DNA of 64,000 bases from Dactylorhiza incarnata (Eukaryota > Streptophyta > Magnoliopsida > Asparagales > Orchidaceae), in the NCBI GenBank assembly GCA_033032865.1, contig JAWHQI010000019.1, positions 9,032,001 through 9,096,000 on the forward strand. Direction: 5' to 3'. Shown here piece after piece: positions 33,289 through 44,324 of this stretch. The first letter of the stretch is position 1; each line of letters starts with the position of its first letter. The translations under genes were made by a program, and so were the position numbers. Under the pieces are notes generated by a model. It did no database searches and was not told the DNA's origin. It worked only from the letters and a program-made list of their open reading frames with translations.

Positions 33289-33361
33289 GTTGGAGTGGAT
33301 AGAGCAGTGAATAACTAAAAGTTGCCATCGCTTTTGTGAAGAAGGAACCAGTGGTAGAGCC

Positions 33362-34224
33362 ATGGAAGCAAGGGGTCTTGGAAATGAGATGCTTACATTG
33401 ACTAACTTTAAGAAGTGGAAGTTGTGTATGCAAAGCTATCTTCTTGGTGAGGACCTCTGGGAGGTAGTTGGAGGAGAGAGCACGGAGGAAGTTGTTCTGA
33501 TTGGGGATAACGGTCATGAGGTGAGGAACTAGAGGCGGATTAATGCCAAAGCAGAGTTCGTCCTGAAGAGGGCAATATTACCTGACCTGTTTGATCACAT
33601 CTTGGGGGTGTGGATCAGCTGCAGAGATCTGGAGAGCCCTGGATGGGCTGTTTAACAAGAAGAATGTGGCAAGACTTCAATTCCTGGAGAATGAGCTGGC
33701 CAGATTGGCTCAAGGTGACCTTTCTATCTTTACGTTCTTCTTGAAGATGAAGAACTTGTGCGCCGAGATTTCAACGCTGGATCCTGATGAGCAAATTTCT
33801 GAGGCAAAATTGAAGAGGCACATCATCTATGGCTTGCGGAAGGAATATGTTGCCTTTGTGACGTCACTGCAGGGTTGGGCAAATCAGCCGTCTCTGATGG
33901 AGCTGGAAAATCTGCTTGCTTCGCAGGAGAGTCTGGCAAGGCAGATGGCGGGTGTGTCCGTGTTTGGGGGAGATTGCGAAGTTCTCTTCACGGGGAAGAA
34001 GATGAAGTGGGATAAGAAGAAGACCATTGGAGGAGGCTATGGGCCTTCAACTTCTGGACAGCAGGAGAGGGGCTATGCTCCTAAGGCTGAAGGGAAGAAG
34101 AAGGGAGAAGATCCCAAGTGCTTCAGGTGCGGAAAGGTTGGTCACATCAGGAAGGATTGCCGGGTGAATCTTCAGCCGGGGCATGCTGTTATAGGAAAGG
34201 AGGAATCTGAGGTCAGACAGACTG
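33362..34224 (+). pseudogene. Copia gag
   Basis: ATG at 33362 opens MEARGLGNEMLTLTNFKKWK. A TAG at 33530-33532 interrupts it, and a one- or two-base insertion in the G run near 33603-33608 shifts the frame. The rest runs LFNKKNVARLQFLENELARL to a zinc knuckle CFRCGKVGHIRKDC at about 34120-34161. Another shift near 34215 separates it from protease. In an active copia element this would be one continuous frame. Confidence 0.85.
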
Positions 34225-35884
34225 ATGGAGGAGGAGCCTTATCAGGAGGACTGGATCGTGGACTCGGGGTGTGGTCATCACCTCATCGGGGATGAGTCGA
34301 AGCTTTCTTCAGCTCAGCCGTACTCAGGTAATGATGCCATTATTACTGCTGACAATGCTGTGCATGCTGTCGAGAAGGTGGGGGTTGTTTCCTTTTGCAG
34401 TGATAGGGGGCCGCTTACGTTGAGAAGTGTCTATCATGTGCCTGGTATGAGGAAAAACCTCTTCTCCGTGACCAACGCTGTTGACGCTGGGTATCACGTT
34501 CTGGTTGGCCCAACAGAAGTGAGGTTTCTTCGGAATGTTGAAGCAGTGAAGGCGGAGGTCATTCATGTGGGGAGGAGAGCTAAAGACTTGTTCGTTTTAT
34601 CGACAAGTTCTTACATTGATAAGATGCGGACGAATGATAGTGCTGTCATATGGCATGAGAGGTTGGGGCACGTAGGGATGGATAAGCTGAAAGCTATCGC
34701 GGTAAAAGGTCTAGTCAAGGGCCTGCCTTGTCTATCTTCCTACGGAGACGGTCATGTGTGCGCAGGATGCCAGTTTGGCAAGTCTCATCGACTACCGTTT
34801 GACAAGGAGTAGTGTGCCGTTGGAATGCATCCACGGTGACTTGATGGGACCGACTGCTACCCCAAGCCTCGGAGGCAGCAGATATATGTTGGTGCTGATC
34901 GATGATTACACCAGATATGTTTGGGTATATTTCTTGAAGGAGAAGGCGGAGGCGTTTGCCAAGTTTGTGGAGTTCAAGGAGCTTGTGGAGGGTCAGCTTG
35001 GCCTGCGCGTTAAGAAGCTAAGAACTAACAACAGAGGGGAGTTCACCTCTTGTGAGTTCTCTACTTTTTGCAGGAAGGCAGGCATCTGGAGGGAGCTTAC
35101 TTGTGCACATACTCCACAGCAAAACGGAGTTGCAGAGCGGAAGATCCATCATCTGACGGAGACCTGCAAATGTTGGCTGCATGCCAAGAGTATCCCAAAG
35201 TCCTTTTGGGTGGAGGGAATGTCTTGTGCTGCCTACGTCATCAACAGGATGCCTCTGAGTCCCATCAATATGAAGACCCCGCATGAATTGATGTTCAAGG
35301 AAAAGCCAAGCGTGGCACACCTTCGGGTGTTTGGTTCCACCAGCTATGTACACGTTCCAGATGCACTTCGGACGAAGCTAGATGCGAAAGCAAGGAAGCT
35401 AGTCTTCGCGGGTTATGATGATCGAAAGAAGGGATGGAAGTGCATGGACCCAGAGATGCGAAGATTTGTTGTATCTCGTGACGTCGTGTTCGACGAGGTG
35501 ACGTCTTACAAGGGAAGTTCTGGTGTTGAGCTACCAGAAAGCAGGGTGGAGGAGCCGGAGAAAGATGTGGAAAATCTTCAGGTGGAGCTGCCTGTGTCGC
35601 CAGGTGGTCCATCAATTTCTAGTTCTGAGGCGGAGGCTTCTGGATCAGGAAGCAGGGGGAGCGATGCTCTAAGTACGTCTGGAAGGGGAGCTAGAGAAGA
35701 TGCAGCTGAAGATACTGTGAGTCAGGGGAAGGTATTGTGGAGATCAAAGCGAATAATCATTGCCCCTGATCGCTATACAGGAGGAAATATGGTGAGCTTC
35801 GTCTCATGTTTCTTTGCTGGTCCCTTAGATGAGAGGGAGCCATCGAGCTTCGAGAAGGCCAAAGGCGTGGAACAGTGGGATTAA
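34225..35884 (+). pseudogene. Copia protease and integrase
   Basis: Protease WIVDSGCGHHLIGD (about 34249). Integrase zinc domain WHERLGHVGMDKL ... CAGCQFGK (about 34650-34785). A frameshift at about 34790-34812. Integrase core: HGDLMGPTA, LIDDYTRYVWVYFLKEK, RTNNRGEF (the second catalytic Asp is Asn) and NGVAERKIH. A low-complexity Ser/Glu-rich linker follows. The frame ends at TAA 35882-35884, which interrupts what should continue into RT. Confidence 0.9.
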
Positions 35885-35887
35885 GCT

Positions 35888-37384
35888 ATGCAGGAAGAGA
35901 TGCGTGCTCTTGAGAAGAATGAGACTTGGTCTCTGGTGCCCAAGCCCAAGGGTATCACCCCTATGACATGCAAGTGGGTCTACAAGCTCAAAAAGAAGGC
36001 TGACAGCAGTATCGAGCGAAACAAGGCTCGCCTTGTGGCTCGGGGATTCTCGCAGCAATATGGTGAGGACTATGAAGAGACATTCAGTCCGGTGGCAAAG
36101 ATGACTTCAATACAGGTTGTGATTACCTTGGCGGCGTGTTGGGGGTGGGAGATTTGGCAGCTCGACGTAAAGAATGCATTCTTGTATGGCGAGATTGACA
36201 AGGACATCTTCATGGTCCAGCCACCAGGCTTCGTGTCTGAAGATTTTTTGGAGCATGTCTACAAGTTGAAGAAGGCCCTGTATGGGTTGAAGCAGGAGCC
36301 GAGGGCATGGTATGGAAAGATTGCAGAGTATCTCTTATTCTGCGGGTTTGGTGCTTCAGACTCAGACTCAAGCTTGTTCGTCAAGAAGAGCGGGGAACTT
36401 CAAGTCATCATGCTGCTTTACGTCGATGATAAGATCGTGACGGGGAATTCGAAGGAGGAAGAAGCAAGGCTTCGGGCTGAGCTATCTATCAGGTTCGAGA
36501 TGAAGGACTTAGGTGAGCTTCACCATTTCCTTGGACTTGAGGTGCAGAGGAAGAAAAGTGGAGTGCTGGTGTCCCAGGCTGGATATGCAGAGCGAATCGT
36601 GGAGCGATTCGGCATGAAGGAAGGGAAGTGCATTTCCACACCTCTGGAGAAGGCCATGAAACTTCGCAAGGATGAGGGGAGGATTCTGGAAGATCCGCTG
36701 GTGTTCCGGGCTCTGGTTGGGAGATTGATCTATTTGACGATTACCATGCCGGATATTGCATATGGAGTTGGCAGGGTGAGCCGTTATATGGCAGAACCAC
36801 GGATGCCTCATCTTCTAGCGGCCAAAAATATATTGAAGTATGTCAAGGCGACCTCGGATTTGGGTCTTCTCTACAGAAGGGATGCGGGCTTTGAGGTGCA
36901 TGGGTACATGGATGCCGATTATGGGGGAGATTCGGATGATCAGAAGTCAACGTCTGGATACGTCTTCATGGAGGGCCCCACGGCTATATCATGGTGCAGT
37001 AAGAAGCAGGATTCCGTGTCTATCTCAACCACGGAAGCGGAATACAAGGCTTCGGCCTTGGCAGCTCAAGAAGCCATCTGGCTTAGGAGGTTGGTTGGAG
37101 ACGTCCATAAGGAGGTTTGGGGTCCGACTCTGCTCCGCGGCGACAATAAGAGTGCTCTCAAACTGGTTACTAATCCAGTTTGTCACGCGAGGACCAAGCA
37201 TATCGAGATCGAGCATCATTTCATTCGTGAGAAGGTGCTGGAGGCGTCTTTTTCGGTCGAACATGTTCGGAGTCAGGACAACATTGCTGACATCTTCACA
37301 AAAGCGCTGGAGAAGGGGCCGTTTACTCGGCTAAGGAGTTTACTTGGACTATTTTCAACTTCCCACTTCAAGGGGGAGTGTTGA
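35888..37384 (+). pseudogene. Copia reverse transcriptase and RNase H
   Basis: Frame open for about 498 residues, in the same frame as integrase, separated from it by a single TAA. RT blocks: NETWSLVPKPKG, CKWVYKLKKK, KARLVARGFSQQ, LDVKNAFLYGEI and LLYVDDKIV with both Asp. RNase H: YMDADYGGDSDDQKSTSGY, TTEAEYKA, LLRGDNKSALKL and RTKHIEIEHHFIRE. The domain itself looks intact. Its end overlaps the polypurine tract and the LTR start. Confidence 0.9.
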
Positions 37385-38590
37385 AAATGTTGAAGTGGGA
37401 GTTTTTGTGAAGTTGGCGGTCTGGGGGGTGGGGGGGAGACCGAGCGGTTTGGTCTAACCGCATGGTCTTGCGGTCTCCTCTGGCGGTTTGACCTCTTTGG
37501 TCTTGCCACGGGCTACTCGGCGTGATCGCCATTTTTCTGTCAAAGGGTGCCGAGGTGAGGCCGCACGGTCTGGTTGTCTGACCGCGTGGCAGAGCAGGTT
37601 TCTACCTGGCAAAGGCGGCGCGCGGTCTGGTGCTTATGACTGCGTGGTGCGGGCAGCCGGTCTGGAGGCTGTTCGGGTTCTTTATGGTGCACGCAGACTA
37701 AGTTCATCTTAGTCGCGCGGTCTCTAGGTTGTGTCCGCATGGCTGGTCCTTCGGCGATTAGCTGGCATATGCGGTCACAGGTGCTTGATCGACTTGGCGG
37801 GCTGTGCCCTAGTCAGTCTGGTGTGTTCGCAGTCTCTGGAGGAGGTCGGGTGGCGAACACAGGTGGTGAGCGACATGACCGGGCGAGTTGTCATGGTCGC
37901 GCGACTTCTGTTGAAGTCGGCGAGCTCACTAAGCAGGAGGTTATTTTGCTGGTCATGCGGGTTGACTGGTCTGGTCGCGCGATCAAGGGGTGGTGATCCT
38001 ATCTCATAGGGTGGTGACTGAATGAGGTCGCCTGCCTATAAATAGGAGCCAATGTAGCAGCAAAAATATAGCACCAAGTGTAAGCTGAGCTCGCGACCTA
38101 TTCTTGCGGTCTAGTTTTTGTAACCGGCCGGCTAGCTGATCGAACTTGTTTTGTGCAGCTTCTGCGGATTGTGCGGGTAGCAGCGGTCACCTCCTCTTCT
38201 GAAGGTGTTCGGGCGGTCTCGCGGCTTGCAGTGCGGGTTGCTGGAGTTTGGGAGGATCAGTGGAGTTTGGGAGTTCGCGTGGTTCTCAGTTGGTGTTGTT
38301 CAAGGCGCAGGCAGGTAGTTCGGGCGATCTGGTTTTCTAGCAGGGCGGACTGTCAAGTCGGGCGGTTAGGTGGTCTCAAGTTGGCAGACCACTGGTTTTC
38401 CTTTCTGCTGCTTTTCTCTTCTGTTTTTGTGTACTGGCGAAATCATGTCTCGCCATGTATACCCCGCCCTGTAATGAAGAATTTTGCTTATCAATAAAGA
38501 TTGTGTTTGCTTCATGTGCTTCTGGTTGTTTGGCTTGAACTTTTAGTTATACAATTCCTGCTCACTCCTAGATCTACGGAAAATTTCACA
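37379..38590 (+). repeat. Copia 3' LTR
   Basis: 1212 bp. TATA TATAAATA at 38037-38044, AATAAA at 38493-38498, GCGGTC cluster at 37416-37730. Confidence 0.9.
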
Positions 38591-38595
38591 AGTAC

Positions 38596-40165
38596 CGCTG
38601 CGAGCCCTTCACCGGGTAAACCTCGGGAAGTCCAGGATTCGCCCTAAACTTCTAAGTATATAATAATTAGACAAGATTAGTCTAACTAAATGACTAAGAG
38701 ATATGGTAAACTTCATCCTGAGTTAAGGGATGGGAAGTTGTATATCAGGACGGGTTAGTCCTACAAGCTGGAGGCTCAGGAAGTAGTATATCAGGACCAG
38801 ATGGTCCTGCGAGCTGGAGGCTCGGGAGGTTGAATATCATGACGGGATAGTCCTGCGAGCTGAAGGCTCGGGTGGTGATAAATTGCATGTGCATAAGAAA
38901 AAATTAGTGGCGGGTCTTCGGTACTAGACCGGTCGTCACACCAACGGCAGTACGTTGACTTAGGTGGGTGTGAGGATTTAAGGGGCCAGTAGGTTGTTTA
39001 TACCGCGGTCTGGAGGACGATCCCCAAAAATGCACTCTTGACCTCAAAGATTGATGGTTATCAGCAAAGAGTAAGCAAGACTCTAGAGTGCACCTAGGAC
39101 GTGTACAGAGACATACGAGGGGTGGTCTAGGCCTGGTAGTGTGTATACCCGCCTAGGAAGTGGAGTTGCCCGCTCCTGCTGCCGTAGCCACAACGGTGGT
39201 ACCAGAGAGTGAAGCTAGCTCCAAAAATCGAGAACTAAAGTTCTGTGATCACAGAGTCGTGTGGGTGAGTTGCACTTGTATGAATCATATCATGGCATGC
39301 ATATCATATCATACCTAAACCTAGAACATATATTACAGACCCTTATCATATAAATTAGTATGAGCTCTTTTATATGATAAGTTATAATTCCGGAAATCTT
39401 AACTTATAAGCTTGTATGGGCATTCATATAAGTTAAGGTACTCATATGATGGTAGTGTAGAATTATTTACTTGTTTGCTATACTTGCACGCACTGCTTAC
39501 TACTTACTTCTTTTACTGCTCTTTACTGCTTGCTTGTTTATACTGCTAGAGTAGTACTTGCCTATATATATATATATACTTGCTAGCTTAGATTTCCATG
39601 TCACCTGCTTTTGTTTACTCCACTTTGTTGTCCTCCGCTTCTTGCTCCTGCTCGGTGCCTAGGAGTCGCGGGAGGAGGCGGGCACAAAACGGCTTAGTCT
39701 TTATGACTAATGGTCGGTTGTGACCGTAGGTGTTCGAGGAGCTGGAGCACCAGCACGACCAGTCAGGACATGATGGCAGGATCTGGGGAGTAGAAGCCGC
39801 GCTGTACTTCTACAACAAGACAGGTGTTTGAAGATTTGAGAGTTTGTTTAGCTTTCGCGTAGATGTAGAGTGAGAGAGTGAGATTTTGTTCTACTTTGGA
39901 TATGTACCGGGCATAAGCCCTTTTACTCTTTCGTTTATTATTGTCATTGATGGACATATTACATTTGGATATATTTATACAGATGCGTGTGATTGTGGAC
40001 TTGTTTACTTATTTTCTTCTTATTCTTGTTGGCCTAGTTGATTGTTCTTGCCGGCAGGATCGACGTCTTGCGGAGGCGGCTAACTCGTGTGTTAGCGTCA
40101 TAGTAAGGCGACAGTTCTGGGCATAAGATCCGGGAACTCTCCTGGTGCGGGAGGGGGGTCTTACA
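38596..40165 (+). other. 3' end of solo LTR Y
   Basis: No gene. It parallels X part 4 (48776-49763): GGGTCTTCGGTACTAGAC, TACGTTGACT, TTGCACTTGTATGAA and GGGCATAAGAC-type blocks occur in the same order. It also holds a short tandem repeat (38740-38885) and a TA run (39563-39578). Confidence 0.7.
38740..38885. repeat. Three-copy minisatellite of about 50 bp
   Basis: Units share ATATCAGGACGGGTTAGTCCT and AGCTGGAGGCTCGGG, with substitutions. AGGACNNNNNAGTCCT is itself an imperfect inverted repeat. Confidence 0.75.
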
Positions 40166-40170
40166 TTATG

Positions 40171-41105
40171 TATATCTTTTAAGTGGTAAATCTGATGGAG
40201 CTGAAATTTAGGCCTTGCATGCATGTGCCCTATTTCTAGATTGTGTCCAAAAATTAAAATTTTTGGAGATAATTTTCCTAAAGTTTTGCTCAAAATGTGA
40301 TAAACCAAATAAATGGAATTTTTGGAGTTGTGTAACTCCAAATGACCCCAAATTTGGGTGTCATACTTATTTGTCCATTATTAGACCATGGTTAAAATTT
40401 GAGAGCATTTGGACCTCTGCATGTAGGGTAATTCCACATGCATGTCTCTACCTAAAATGTGTTATGGTGTGCCAATAGCCAAAAGTGATATTTTGTGTAT
40501 TCAACACAAATGGCTTAGTGTTTGCTTCTGAAATTCTGGCCACACCCTCCTTATGGCATAATACATTACCTCAGGAAAAATTAGGATTTTTGGGACCAAA
40601 AATCCTAAGTATACGATCAATATGATTTATGTCACACTTTTGTATTTGTGAAATATTCATGGTTAATACCTTGTGGAAAATTTTGAAATTCTGGAGAATC
40701 ACTTGTCTTACCATCTAGAATCTCTGCAAATTTTTGTAGAAAATTTCAGGGGTTATTTCCTTTGAAATTATCATATTTATCTTAGGTCACAATTTTGAAT
40801 AACTGAAATTTTACTGAGCAAAATGTTTGAGAAATTTTTGAAATTCTAGAATATCATTAGGAATCTAATTATGAACCTCTGGAATTTTTCGTATAAGTTT
40901 TGGATATATTATTCATATTAAATTATGAAACTTTGGATATGATGTTTTTAGGTCACAACAGTGGTATAGTAATTTTGTCAGAATTTTTGGAAGACATAAA
41001 CTAGTTCTTGATGTGTAAAGTTAGGTTTTCATCCCTTTTATGTTAAATGGAAATTATGATTATAAATCCTCTGGAAAATTATGGAATTTTGGAAATCATG
41101 TTTGT
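40171..41105 (+). mobile_element. Element X LTR, part 3
   Basis: Resumes after solo LTR Y with TATATCTTTTAAG, matching Y from about 29731. It shares TGCATGCATG, CCCCAAATTTGGGTGTCA and GGAAAATTATGGAA blocks with Y. It stops at 41105 against a copia LTR fragment. The LTR section that Y has between about 31345 and 38912 (excluding copia) is missing from X. Confidence 0.7.
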
Positions 41106-41498
41106 TGGAAATGTGTGTTATATCCCTTTATTTGAGAATAACAAATCCTAAATTGTATTTGATCTTGCTTGTCGTGTGTTTATAGTGTGCATGAACTATA
41201 GGTGCAATACTCCACAGGTAGAAAGCAGCTTGGAACCAACAAACTGAACTAAAGCACTACCACCAGCGCTAGCGCTACCGACTGGTGCTAGCTCAAGTTT
41301 GTGCACAACGCCATGCCCCCGACGATTTCGTAACCGCCTCCACACGAATGCTACCGCAGGCGTTAGGAGCTACCGCAGGCACTATCTCCATGTTCTATAA
41401 AATGATGGCTTCTCTCTCATTCTGATAAGAGCTTCCAGAGAGATTACATGTGCCAAAATTCAAGAGTTGTTACTCTGCCGAAAGTTCATCTCCCACTC
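41106..41498 (+). mobile_element. 5' part of another copia-type LTR
   Basis: Starts TGTTGGAAATGTGTG, a usual copia LTR start. It contains the palindrome AGCGCTAGCGCT (41265-41276), two GCTACCGCAGGC repeats and a TATA box TATAAAAT at 41396-41403. It is cut at 41499 by a SINE. The rest of the LTR is not in the window. Confidence 0.55.
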
Positions 41499-41691
41499 TG
41501 TAACGACTCAAGACCCGACTCCGCCTTTCGGCCGGAGGGCATGATGGATCGTTAGGGCTGCAGCCCAAGACACACCCCAAGCCATCTGCGCGCCTGTTTC
41601 TCAGCAGCGCCAGGTTGTTGAGGTCAAGTCTCGAACCTGCAACCTCCTTGATAAGGAGTCTTCAAAACACTCCTCATCACCAACTGAGTTG
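41499..41691 (-). mobile_element. SINE copy 1
   Basis: About 193 bp on the minus strand, from GCAACTCAGTTGGTGATGAGG to TTGAGTCGTTACA. Same sequence as copies 2-4 with few changes. It lies head to head with copy 2. Confidence 0.85.
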
Positions 41692-41890
41692 CAGCTCAAT
41701 TGGTGATGAGGAGTGGTTTGAAGACTCCTTATCAAGGAGGTTGCAGGTTCGAGACCTGACCTCAACAACCTGGCGCTGCTGAGAAACAGGCGCGTAGATG
41801 GGTTGGGGTGTGTCTTGGGCTGCAGCCCTAACGATCCATCGTGCCCTCCGGCCGATAGGCGGAGTCGGGTCTTGAGTCGTTACAAAAAAA
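41689..41890 (+). mobile_element. SINE copy 2 with A tail
   Basis: tRNA-derived. The head GCAGCTCAATTGGTGATGAGG resembles the tRNA A box (TAGCTCAGTTGG), and GGTTCGAGACC (41746-41756) is a perfect B box, so RNA polymerase III should start here. The body ends TTGAGTCGTTAC, followed by an A tail at 41884-41890. Full length about 195 bp. Confidence 0.85.
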
Positions 41891-41904
41891 GTCTTGGGCT
41901 GCAC

Positions 41905-42104
41905 TTTTTTTGTAACGACTCAAGACCCGACTCCGCCTATCGGCTGGAGGGCATGATGGATCGTTAGGGCTGCAGCCCAAGACACACCCCAACCCATCTG
42001 CGCGCCTGTTTCTCAGCAGCGCCAGGTTGTTGAGGTCAGGTCTCGAACCTGCAACCTCCTTGATAAGGAGTCTTCAAACCACTCCTCATCACCAATTGAG
42101 CTGC
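41905..42104 (-). mobile_element. SINE copy 3
   Basis: Minus strand. T7 at 41905-41911 is its A tail; the body is 41912-42104 with the B box near 42042-42052. A 14-bp scrap, GTCTTGGGCTGCAC, separates it from copy 2 and matches the SINE interior. Confidence 0.85.
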
Positions 42105-42239
42105 ATTTTTTGTAACGACTCAAGACCCGACTCCGCCTTTCGGCCGGAGGGCATAATGGATCGTTAGGGCTGCGGCCCAAGACACACCCCAACCCATCTG
42201 CGTGCCTGTTTCTCAGCAGCGCCAGGTTGTTGAGGTCAG
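42105..42239 (-). mobile_element. SINE copy 4, head missing
   Basis: Minus strand. T tail at 42105-42110, body from 42111. It stops at GTTGAGGTCAG, before the B box and head, at the junction with Athila sequence. Confidence 0.8.
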
Positions 42240-42240
42240 A

Positions 42241-42739
42241 GTGTTCGGCGACTTTATTAAATAAATTACCACAAAAATTGAACGACCCGGGACGGTTCTC
42301 CATCCCGTGTATGTTTAGTAATTTATCAATCAAGCACGCCTTGTCAGATCTAGGAGCTAGTATAAATTTAATGCCTTTTGCGTTATTTCAAAAACTTGGT
42401 TTGGGCAACCCAAGCCCAACTAATATAAGCATCCAACTAGCGGATCGGTCAGTTAAATACCCAATAGGGGTCATTGAAGATGTGCTAGTAATTGTTGATA
42501 AGTTTATCATCCCTGTAGACTTTGTCATCCTCGACATTGAAGAAGACGCCGAAGTACACCTAATACTTGGCCGACCTTTCCTAGCCACCGCTCAAGCTAT
42601 AATAGATGTAAGTAACGGAAAACTTCTCCTGCGAGTTGGAGAAGAGGAAGTTATTTTCAATGTTAATCAATCAATGAGAAATGCAATTACTAATGATGAT
42701 TCTTGTTTTATTTTAGAATCAAATTTTGAAGAAGACTAA
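42241..42739 (+). pseudogene. Athila protease
   Basis: NKLPQKLNDPGRFSIPCMF leads to the active site SDLGASINLMP, then LADRSVKYPIGVIEDVLV, FVILDIEEDAEVHLILGRPF and FNVNQSM. Continuous to a TAA at 42737-42739. There is no ATG at the start, because the upstream gag is deleted. In-frame sequence carries on towards RT but with stops (42737, about 43121). Confidence 0.9.
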
Positions 42740-43147
42740 TCAACTTTTGCGGAAATAAATTCCCCTTTTTATGAAAATCCGGAGTTACAAACTTTATTAT
42801 GTCTTGAAGAAACGACCCGGCAGGAAAATTTTGAACAAACAAATTTAAATATTTTTAAAATCAAAACATCTTATGAAGAGCCGCCGAGTCTAGAATTAAA
42901 ACAGCTACCGGATTATCTAAAATATGTATTTTTAGAAGAAAATTCAAAATTACCCGTAATTATTTCTTCTGCGCTTAATGATTCGGAAATTTCCGAATTA
43001 ATTAAAATTTTAAATAACCACCGTCACGCAATTGTGTGGCAAATTTCTGATATAAAGGGTATAAATCCCTCATTCTGCACGCATAAAATAAATCTTGAAA
43101 ATAATTCTCGCGACACTATTTAGCCTCAACGACGCTTAAATCCTAAT

Positions 43148-44321
43148 ATGAAGGACGTCGTTAAGGAGGAAATTATAAAATTATTAGACGCGGGGATTAT
43201 TTACCCAATTTTTTATAGCACTTGGGTTAGCCCGGTGCAAGTCGTGCCTATGAAGGGTGGAATCACAGTAGTTGAAAACGAAAATAACGAGTTAATCCCA
43301 ACTCGTACTGTTACGGGTTGGCGGGTATGCATTGATTATAGTAAATTAAATGATGTTACCCGCAAGGATCATTTTCCATTGCCCTTCATTGACCAAATTT
43401 TAGAACGTTTATCCGGTCACTCGCACTATTGTTTTCTTGATGGTCTTTCGGGATATTTCCAAATCCCAATTGTGCCCAAAAACCAAGAGAAAACCACCTT
43501 CACTTGTCTGTTCGGCACCTTTGCATATCGAAGAATGCCATTTGGGCTTTGCAACACGCCAGCTACATTTCAAAGATATATGCTGGCAATTTTTAATGAA
43601 TTAGTTGAGGACGTCATGGAAGTTTTCATGGATGATTTTTCAGTCTATGGCGATTCCTTTAAAAATTGTCTATAAAATCTTGATCGTGTTCTTCAACGCT
43701 GCGAAGACACGAATCTGGCACTCAACTGGGAGAAGTGCCATTTTATGGTCCGTGAGGGATTAGTCCTCGGACATAAGGTTTCTAGTAAAGGGATCGAGGT
43801 CGATAGGGCCAAGATCGAAGTTATAGAAAAACTCCCTCCGCCTACTAATATTAAATCTATTAAGAGTTTTTTAGGACATGCGGGTTTCTATAGACGGTTT
43901 ATTAAAGATTTTTCAAAAATTACAAAACCGTTAACACAGCTTTTAGAAAAAAGAAACCACGTTTATCTTTGATGACGAATGTTCTAAGGACTTCATAAAG
44001 ATTAAAAATGAACTTATCAAATCACCTATTTTAATATCACCAGATTGGTCTATTCCGTTCAAAATCATGTGCGATGCAAGCAATTTTGCCGTAGGTGCGG
44101 TCTTGGGCCAAAGGGTGAATAAATACTTTCACCCAATTTATTACGTAAGCAAAACGCTTACATCCGCCCAAGCTAATTATACAACGACGGAAAAAGAACT
44201 TCTAGCGATCCTTTTTGCTTTTGATAAATTTCGTTCGTACATAACGCTATCAAAAATTATGGTTTTTACAGATCACTCCGCACTCCGGTACTTGCTAGAT
44301 AAAGGGGACGCCAAGCCCTGA
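43148..44321 (+). pseudogene. Athila reverse transcriptase and RNase H
   Basis: RT: LLDAGIIYPI, GWRVCIDYSKLNDVTRKDHFP, YCFLDGLSGYFQI, MPFGLCNTPATFQRYM and VFMDDFSVYG with both Asp. A stop at 43673-43675 follows, then the thumb region ALNWEKCHFMVREGLVLGH and FLGHAGFYRRFIKDFS. A frameshift lies in an A-rich run near 43950-43965. RNase H: IMCDASNFAVGAVLGQ, YTTTEKELLAI and FTDHSALRYLL. Another stop at 44319-44321. Confidence 0.9.
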
Positions 44322-44324
44322 ATA

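Larger units (their letters stand above)
32079..38590 (+). mobile_element. Ty1/copia retrotransposon, 6512 bp
   Basis: LTRs 32079-33273 (1195 bp) and 37379-38590 (1212 bp), TGTTGAAAAT...ATTTCACA, with the TSD AGTAC at 32074-32078 and 38591-38595. Primer site at 33274, polypurine tract AAGGGGGAG at 37370-37378. Copia order is clear: gag, protease, integrase, RT, RNase H. It carries few but lethal lesions. Lineage within copia not assigned. Confidence 0.95.
27707..40165 (+). mobile_element. Y: solo LTR of the X family, about 5.3 kb, with two nested insertions
   Basis: Starts TGTAACATCCC and ends GGGGTCTTACA. TSD TTGTG (27702-27706) and TTATG (40166-40170), one mismatch. Its start, middle and end match successive parts of X's LTR, and it contains no primer site, gag or pol, so it is a solo LTR. 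Removing the copia element (6512 bp plus 5) leaves 5942 bp; removing the LINE piece leaves about 5.3 kb, very long for an LTR. X resumes cleanly at 40171. Confidence 0.75.

Noticed and set aside
41677..41904. 75-residue ORF across SINE copy 2
   Set aside because: SINEs are non-coding pol III transcripts; the frame is incidental.
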